Part shown: piece after piece, positions 30,745 through 35,243 of the stretch
Numbering within the stretch: the first letter of the stretch is position 1
How the letters are laid out: the number at the start of each line of letters is the position of its first letter
Translations under genes and position numbers: made by a program
The notes under the pieces: generated by a model
Told to the model about the DNA's origin: nothing
What the model saw: only the letters and a program-made list of their open reading frames with translations
Database searches by the model: none
Assembly: GCA_018813815.1 (NCBI GenBank)
Contig: JAHJAY010000018.1
Span: 1 to 35,243 of the forward strand
Direction: 5' to 3'
Length of the DNA: 35,243 nucleotides
From: Patescibacteria group bacterium
GTDB lineage: Bacteria; Patescibacteriota; Microgenomatia; UBA1400; JAHJAY01

Positions 30745-31505
30745 GTGCATCGCCAATTATTTACTTTTCCCAATTTAAAAAATTTCCTGATTTAGTTCAT
30801 GGAATTTCCACCCGATCGTGGGGCAACATGGCGCTTACAGTTAATGGCCAGCCAGCCAGTCGCCAGTCAGTGTTTAATAACCGCCAACAATTGGCCCGGC
30901 AGCTTAAAATTAAGCCGCAAAACATTTATGAAGTCAAGCAAGCCCATAGCAGTAAAATTATAATTTTAGACAAAACCGGATTTAAAAATTACCGGTCAGT
31001 TGAAGCTGACGGTTTAATTACCAATTTGCCTCAGGTTTTTTTATTGATTAAAACGGCCGACTGCTTGCCGCTTTTATTTTATGACCCGGTTAAGCAGGTA
31101 GTGGCCGCGATTCATTCCGGCTGGCGGGGAACAACCGGTAAAATATTCTTGTTAGCTGTACTTAAAATGATTAATCATTTTGGTTGTCAAGCCAAAGATT
31201 TGTTAGTTGGTATTGGCCCGAGTATTAGTTCTTGTTGTTTTGAGGGAAAAACAATGTGGCAAACTGAACTGCCGGAATGGCAGCCATTTATTTTTAAACA
31301 AAATAACCAGTTTCATGTTGATCAACCGGCTTTTGTTAAACAGCAGCTAATCGAGGGCGGTATTGAGCCTAAAAAAATTAGTATAATTGATGAGTGTACT
31401 AGCTGTATGCCTCAGTGGTTTTCTCACCGGGCTGCTTTAGCCGGCAATCAAAGTAAAAATGGCCGCTTTGCGAGTATAATTGGCATTAAACATGGAATTA
31501 GGTGA
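30741..31505 (+). CDS. pgeF: Peptidoglycan editing factor PgeF (laccase-domain, YfiH family)
   Basis: A 254-residue YfiH/DUF152 protein. Zinc-ligand residues are visible as His69 (QAHSSKI), Cys108 (TADCLPLLFYD) and His125 (AIHSGWRGTTGKI), followed by GIGPSISSCCFEG and CTSCMPQWFSHRA. PgeF in E. coli hydrolyses UDP-MurNAc-L-Ser made by mistake by MurC; related proteins act on purine nucleosides. Its location directly between murE and murC, overlapping murE by 4 bases and murC by 14, is strong contextual support for peptidoglycan editing rather than nucleoside metabolism. Confidence 0.9.
   Translation: MSASPIIYFSQFKKFPDLVHGISTRSWGNMALTVNGQPASRQSVFNNRQQLARQLKIKPQNIYEVKQAHSSKIIILDKTGFKNYRSVEADGLITNLPQVFLLIKTADCLPLLFYDPVKQVVAAIHSGWRGTTGKIFLLAVLKMINHFGCQAKDLLVGIGPSISSCCFEGKTMWQTELPEWQPFIFKQNNQFHVDQPAFVKQQLIEGGIEPKKISIIDECTSCMPQWFSHRAALAGNQSKNGRFASIIGIKHGIR
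31475..31480 (+). promoter_or_regulatory. Possible internal -10 box before murC
   Basis: A perfect TATAAT lies 11 bases before ATG 31492, within pgeF. No -35 or TG extension is visible, so it may be chance in AT-rich DNA. Confidence 0.25.
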
Positions 31506-32913
31506 AATAAAAACCATTCATTTTACCGGGATTAAGGGGGTGGCAATGACCGCCCTGGCTTGTTGCGCTCAAGATTTGGGCATAAAAATTAGCGGCAGTG
31601 ATTTGGCTGAAATATTTGTGACTGACGCGACTTTAACCAAGAGGGGAATTAATTGGCATTCAGGTTTTTCTGACCAGCATTTACCGAAAAATTTAGATTT
31701 ACTGGTTTATACCGGTGCTTTTGGCTGTCAGCCAAATCCGGAAATTGCGGCGGCTGAAAAACAAGGTATTCCTGTTTTGAATCATGCTCAAGCGCTGGCC
31801 TTATTTACACAAGATAAAACTTTAATATCAGTGGCTGGTGTTGGTGGCAAATCAACTGTCAGCGCTATGTTGGCAACTGTTTTTGATACCGCGGGAGTAA
31901 GGCCGAGTTTTAGTGTTGGTGTGAGTGATATTCCGTGTCTTGACGCTCCGGGGCGCTATGTTAATAACAGCCGGTTTTTTATTGCTGAAGCGGATGAGTA
32001 TATTGCCTGCAAAAAGCGGGATGATCAACCGCGCTTTTGGTATCAGCGGCCCGAGTTGGCAATTATCACTAATATTGAGTTTGACCACCCTGATGTTTAT
32101 GCTGATTTTGAGCAAACCAAGACGGCTTTTGCCCAATTCACTGCCTCAATTTCCGAGCAGGGTTTATTAGTTGCCTGCGCTGATAGCCGGAAGGTAAAAG
32201 ATTTTTTAAAAAAGGTTGAAAAGCCGGTTCAAACTTACGGTTTTTCCGAAAAGGTTGATTGGCAGATTATTGATTGGCAACAAGGTGAGCAGTTTCAAAG
32301 TTTTTCAGTTGCTCAAGGGGGTGGAGTTTTCGGGCCAGTTAAACTAGGGGTTCCGGGCCGATTTAATGGTTTAAATGCGACTGCCACTCTAGCGGCAGCG
32401 ACTTTTTTCGGTTTGGGTTTTAAGCAAATCCAGTCCGGTTTAAAACGCTTTACCGGCACTAAGCGCCGGTTTGAATTAATTAAAGCGACTGCTGACTATA
32501 TTTTATATGATGATTATGCTCATCATCCGCGGGAAATTGAAGTGACCTTAAAAGCGGCTAAACACTGGTTGGCAGATTACAAAATTATGGTAATTTTTCA
32601 GCCTCACACTTATAGCCGCACCCGGGTTTTATTCAAGGAGTTTAGCCAAAGTTTTAGCTTGGCCGATCAGGTGATTCTGGTGCCGATTTATGCTTCGGCG
32701 CGGGAAAAACCCGATCCACAAACCAGTAGTTATCAACTTTATCAGCAAATTGCCCAACTTCATCGTCAAGCTTTTTATGTTAAAGATAAAGCCAGCTTGA
32801 CTCGTTTGTTAACAAAAACGCTGCAGCCTAAAACCGCTATTCTTACTTTAGGCGCCGGTGATATCTTTTTATGGCATCCTGAGATTATCAAAACTTTAAC
32901 TGCTTTAAGCTAA
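31492..32913 (+). CDS. murC: UDP-N-acetylmuramate-L-alanine ligase MurC
   Basis: A 473-residue Mur ligase joining L-Ala to UDP-MurNAc. It starts with HFTGIKGVAMTALACCA and SGSD, the UDP-binding domain. The P-loop is VAGVGGKSTVSAM (GVGGKST at 116-122), in place of the more usual GTHGKTT. FIAEADEY and TNIEFDHPDVY form the central acidic region, in a form closer to the recycling ligase Mpl, while FQPHTYSRTRVLFKEF and LTLGAGDIF near the end are typical of MurC. ATG 31492 is chosen over 31480 because it begins right before the first strand. It is followed two bases later by murB. MurC is preferred because of its neighbours and C-terminal motifs. Confidence 0.88.
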   Translation: MELGEIKTIHFTGIKGVAMTALACCAQDLGIKISGSDLAEIFVTDATLTKRGINWHSGFSDQHLPKNLDLLVYTGAFGCQPNPEIAAAEKQGIPVLNHAQALALFTQDKTLISVAGVGGKSTVSAMLATVFDTAGVRPSFSVGVSDIPCLDAPGRYVNNSRFFIAEADEYIACKKRDDQPRFWYQRPELAIITNIEFDHPDVYADFEQTKTAFAQFTASISEQGLLVACADSRKVKDFLKKVEKPVQTYGFSEKVDWQIIDWQQGEQFQSFSVAQGGGVFGPVKLGVPGRFNGLNATATLAAATFFGLGFKQIQSGLKRFTGTKRRFELIKATADYILYDDYAHHPREIEVTLKAAKHWLADYKIMVIFQPHTYSRTRVLFKEFSQSFSLADQVILVPIYASAREKPDPQTSSYQLYQQIAQLHRQAFYVKDKASLTRLLTKTLQPKTAILTLGAGDIFLWHPEIIKTLTALS

Positions 32914-32915
32914 AA

Positions 32916-33788
32916 ATGTTTAATTTAAAAAACTGTCAGACTAATGAACCATTGGCCAAGCATACCACTTTTGGCATTGGCGGCCCGGCTGATTATTTTT
33001 TCGTGGCTAAAAGTAAGGCTGAGCTAGTTGCCGCCATCAGATTTGCCAGGCAAAACCAATTGGCCCATATTGTTCTTGGTGGCGCTAGTAATATTTTGGT
33101 GGCTGATAAGGGCTGGCGCGGTTTAGTAATTAAAAACCAGGCCCAGTCAACAGTTTTTAAAACCAATTTAGTTGAAGCTGAAAGCGGCGTAGTTTTAACC
33201 CAGCTGGTGAAAGCGGCGTTGGTTAAAGGCTTGAGCGGTTTGGAACATTTTGCCGGTATTCCGGGCAGTTTGGGCGGCGCTTTATTTAACAATGCCCATT
33301 ATCAAGAATATTTGATTGGCGATTTGGTGCTGAAAATTGAGGTTTTAGATCAGAAAAACCAGCGGCAGACGGTTTTAGCCCGGGATTGTCAGTTTGCTTA
33401 TGAATTTTCCCGATTTCAAAAAAGCGGTGAAATTATTTTACAGGCCACGCTCAAGTTAAAACCGGGTGATCAGGCAGTTATGGAAAAAACTATGCAGGCG
33501 GCAATTGATTACCGTTTGAATAATCATCCCCAGGAGAAAAGCATTGGCTGTATTTTTCAAAACCCACCAGACAGACCGGCGGCTGAATTAATTACCGCCG
33601 CCGGCTTAAAAGGGAGGCGGGTTGGGGGAGCGATGGTGAGCCCTAAACACGCTGGTTTTATTATTAATGCTGACCGGGCCAAGGCAGCTGATGTGTTAAA
33701 ATTAATTGCCATTATTAAACAAAAAATTAAAGTTAAGTTTGGGATTGAGTTAAAAGAAGAAATTTTTTTGATTGGAGATTTTGAATGA
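32916..33788 (+). CDS. murB: UDP-N-acetylenolpyruvoylglucosamine reductase MurB
   Basis: A 290-residue FAD enzyme reducing UDP-GlcNAc-enolpyruvate to UDP-MurNAc with NADPH. FAD-domain motifs are TTFGIGGPADYFF (18-30) and VLGGASNILVADKG (53-66); then GLEHFAGIPGSLGGALFNNA (108-127), AYEFSRFQ, and SIGCIFQNP (209-217). The position that is Ser229 in E. coli is Cys212 here. The short length and lack of the E. coli tyrosine loop point to the type II form. It overlaps murA by 4 bases and follows murC closely, so three consecutive precursor-synthesis steps are coded together. Confidence 0.94.
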   Translation: MFNLKNCQTNEPLAKHTTFGIGGPADYFFVAKSKAELVAAIRFARQNQLAHIVLGGASNILVADKGWRGLVIKNQAQSTVFKTNLVEAESGVVLTQLVKAALVKGLSGLEHFAGIPGSLGGALFNNAHYQEYLIGDLVLKIEVLDQKNQRQTVLARDCQFAYEFSRFQKSGEIILQATLKLKPGDQAVMEKTMQAAIDYRLNNHPQEKSIGCIFQNPPDRPAAELITAAGLKGRRVGGAMVSPKHAGFIINADRAKAADVLKLIAIIKQKIKVKFGIELKEEIFLIGDFE

Positions 33789-35101
33789 AATTTAAAATTC
33801 AAGGCGGTCAGCCGCTTTATGGAGCCATTCGTTTAGGCGGAGCCAAAAACGCTTCTTTTAAATTAATGATTGCCGCTTTGCTGGCCCAAGGTGAGTCGCG
33901 TTTGCTCAATTTTTCCCGGATTAATGATGTTGAGGTGACTAAAAAAATTATTACCAGTTTAGGCGGCGGTATACGCAGTGCCGGCGAGCGGACTTTGTTT
34001 ATTAATTCGTCTGGTTTAAAAAGTTATACTATTCCGGAAAAATTAGCTCAGCAATCGCGGGCTTCAACCATGTTTGTCGGTCCGCTTTTAGCGCGTTTTA
34101 AGCAGGCGGTTTTACCTTTGCCCGGCGGAGATAAAATTGGCAAACGGCCCTTGGACCGCCATTTTGATGGTTTAAAAGCTTTGGGTGCCAAAGTGGAGTT
34201 TTTTAACGGTTTTTTTAAAGTTACTTGTTCCCGTTTACAAGGCACTAAGTTTACTTTTGCCAAAACCAGCCATACGGGTACGGAAACTTTAATCATGGCG
34301 GCGGTTTTAGCCCAAGGAACTACAGTGATTAATAATGCCGCGCTTGAGCCTGAAGTTGATGATTTGATTAACTTTCTCAATCAAATGGGTGCCAAGATTA
34401 AGCGTCAACCGGGCCGGATAATTGAGATTACGGGGGTTAATAAACTCAAACCAACAATTTATAAAATTATTCCTGACCGCAATGAAGCGGTTTCTTATGC
34501 AATTGCCGCTTTAGTGACTCAAGGTGATGTGGTTGTGGAAAACGCTGACCCCAATTGTTTAGCCAGTTTTTTGGATTTACTTGATAAAGCCGGGGCTGGT
34601 TTTGAAATAGGCAATTATGGCATCCGTTTTTACTATAAACAACCTTTAAAAGCCGTCGCGCTCGTGACCCAGCCTCACCCGGGCTTTATGACTGATTGGC
34701 AGCCTCTTTGGGCAGTGGTAGCCAGCCAATCAAGCGGTCTGAGTACGATTATTGAAGCAGTTCATACCAGCCGCTTTCAATATGTCCCTGATTTGGTGAA
34801 AATGGGGGCCAAGATTGAATTTTTTCAACCCACGCCTAATGATCCGAAAACCTTTTACAATTTTAATTTAACTGATGACCGGCCTGAATTTCAACACGGC
34901 ATTAAAATCATTGGACCAACTAAATTGACAGCCATTAAAGCTCAAGTGCCGGATTTGCGTGCCGGAGCAACTTTAGTTTTGGCTGCTTTAAGCGCCCAAG
35001 GGGAGACTGTTTTGGAAAACATTAGCCATATTGACCGGGGCTATGAGGACCTTGACGGCCGCCTGCGCCAGCTTGGCGCCAAAATCGAGCGGGTGGAGTA
35101 G
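33785..35101 (+). CDS. murA: UDP-N-acetylglucosamine 1-carboxyvinyltransferase MurA
   Basis: A 438-residue EPSP-synthase-like enzyme that transfers enolpyruvate from phosphoenolpyruvate to UDP-GlcNAc, the first step of peptidoglycan precursor synthesis. Signatures are IRLGGAKNASFKLMIAALLA at the start (Lys21-Asn22), LPLPGGDKIGKRPLDRH around residue 116, ALEPEVDDLINFLNQMGAKI, NPGF-like PHPGFMTDWQP, TSRFQYVPDLVKMGA and DLRAGATLVLAALSAQG. The catalytic loop Cys (Cys115 in E. coli) is Asp116 (codon GAT at 34130-34132), a natural variant known to give fosfomycin resistance while keeping activity. It is the last gene of the cell-wall run. Confidence 0.95.
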   Translation: MKFKIQGGQPLYGAIRLGGAKNASFKLMIAALLAQGESRLLNFSRINDVEVTKKIITSLGGGIRSAGERTLFINSSGLKSYTIPEKLAQQSRASTMFVGPLLARFKQAVLPLPGGDKIGKRPLDRHFDGLKALGAKVEFFNGFFKVTCSRLQGTKFTFAKTSHTGTETLIMAAVLAQGTTVINNAALEPEVDDLINFLNQMGAKIKRQPGRIIEITGVNKLKPTIYKIIPDRNEAVSYAIAALVTQGDVVVENADPNCLASFLDLLDKAGAGFEIGNYGIRFYYKQPLKAVALVTQPHPGFMTDWQPLWAVVASQSSGLSTIIEAVHTSRFQYVPDLVKMGAKIEFFQPTPNDPKTFYNFNLTDDRPEFQHGIKIIGPTKLTAIKAQVPDLRAGATLVLAALSAQGETVLENISHIDRGYEDLDGRLRQLGAKIERVE

Positions 35102-35206
35102 TATGAATAAGTTAAGATACATTTGCGACATTGATGTTTAGTGGATCACTACGCCAAAGCCTACCCCATTTTTAGTAGAATACGAGGCTATAGGAGGTGG
35201 ACTAAG

Positions 35207-35243
35207 ATGCTTTGTAGCCTACGAAAGTTTAGTCATGAGGAGG
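35207..35243 (+). CDS. Start of an unknown gene, cut by the window edge
   Basis: ATG 35207 follows a consensus Shine-Dalgarno (AGGAGG, 35192-35197) by 9 bases and opens MLCSLRKFSHEE before the window ends. TAGAAT (35176-35181) could be its -10 box. Inverted repeats lie around it: TAGTG/CACTA (35139-35151) and GACTAA/TTAGTC (35200-35205 and 35229-35234). The ribosome-binding site is stronger than nearly all others here, which suggests a foreign gene, possibly a transposase. Twelve residues are too few to identify it. Confidence 0.4.
   Translation, partial: MLCSLRKFSHEE

Noticed and set aside
31475-31491. Leaderless murC promoter
   Set aside because: TATAAT is present but there is no -35 or TG, and the gap is 11 rather than 6 bases; kept only as a low-confidence site.
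34048-34380. 110-residue reverse-strand open frame inside murA
   Set aside because: It lies wholly within a strongly supported essential gene; shadow of its codon usage.
35102-35243. tRNA gene or structured RNA at the right edge
   Set aside because: The inverted repeats do not form a cloverleaf, and a Shine-Dalgarno plus ATG explains the region better.
1-35243. CRISPR array, rRNA operon or riboswitch
   Set aside because: No regularly spaced repeats with unique spacers, no rRNA-like tracts and no gap long enough for a standard riboswitch were seen.

Overview
The window reads like part of a Candidate Phyla Radiation (Patescibacteria) genome, most likely of the Microgenomates type. This is an inference from gene content and style: gene-dense DNA, a short RecO, a reduced division/cell-wall cluster that begins with mraZ, DUF4012 and GT39 membrane proteins, and a large cell-surface glycan locus. 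TGA is used as an ordinary stop (for example 4227-4229 and 14086-14088), which argues against the CPR lineages that recode TGA as glycine. All genes but one (10793-12013) are on the + strand, many overlap by 4-11 bases, and no gap exceeds about 150 bases.

Layout. 1-1090: the 3' end of glmS, then yvcK/glmR. 1137-10061: a tightly packed run of surface-glycan genes (GT2 and GT4 transferases, two GT39-like membrane transferases, an EamA transporter, a hexapeptide acyltransferase, an O-antigen ligase/polymerase-like protein). 10109-10718: a HigBA-type toxin-antitoxin pair. 10793-18027: more glycan genes, namely a reverse-strand FAD oxidoreductase, four glycosyltransferases, mannose-1-phosphate guanylyltransferase and the initiating phosphoglycosyl transferase. 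18021-19964: one DUF4012 gene split by two compensating one-base shifts. 19967-20506: recO. 20566-22352: two genes I do not recognise, probably co-expressed. 22395-24556: glyS and an anchored exported protein. 24630-26068: two consecutive VapBC-type modules, the first with a frameshifted antitoxin. 26172-35101: mraZ-rsmH-ftsL-ftsI-murE-pgeF-murC-murB-murA. 35102-35243: probably the start of another gene, perhaps of a mobile element.

How it fits together. GlmS, its likely partner YvcK/GlmR, MurA, MurB, MurC and MurE lie on one path from fructose-6-phosphate through UDP-GlcNAc to the peptidoglycan precursor; FtsL and FtsI act at the division site; PgeF probably removes misloaded precursors. The glycan locus supplies GDP-mannose (ManC), a lipid-linked first sugar (phosphoglycosyl transferase), chain-extending transferases, possible membrane transport (the EamA protein, by inference), polymerisation or ligation (the Wzy/WaaL-like protein) and external decoration (the GT39-like proteins).

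Most noteworthy: the unrecognised gene pair at 20566-22352; several promoters whose -10 box lies exactly 6 bases before the start codon, predicting leaderless mRNAs; the double frameshift in DUF4012; the 35-base duplicated tail shared by two vapC genes; a small palindromic insertion inside a glycosyltransferase; and a MurA with Asp in place of the fosfomycin-target Cys. No CRISPR array, rRNA, tRNA or riboswitch was seen.
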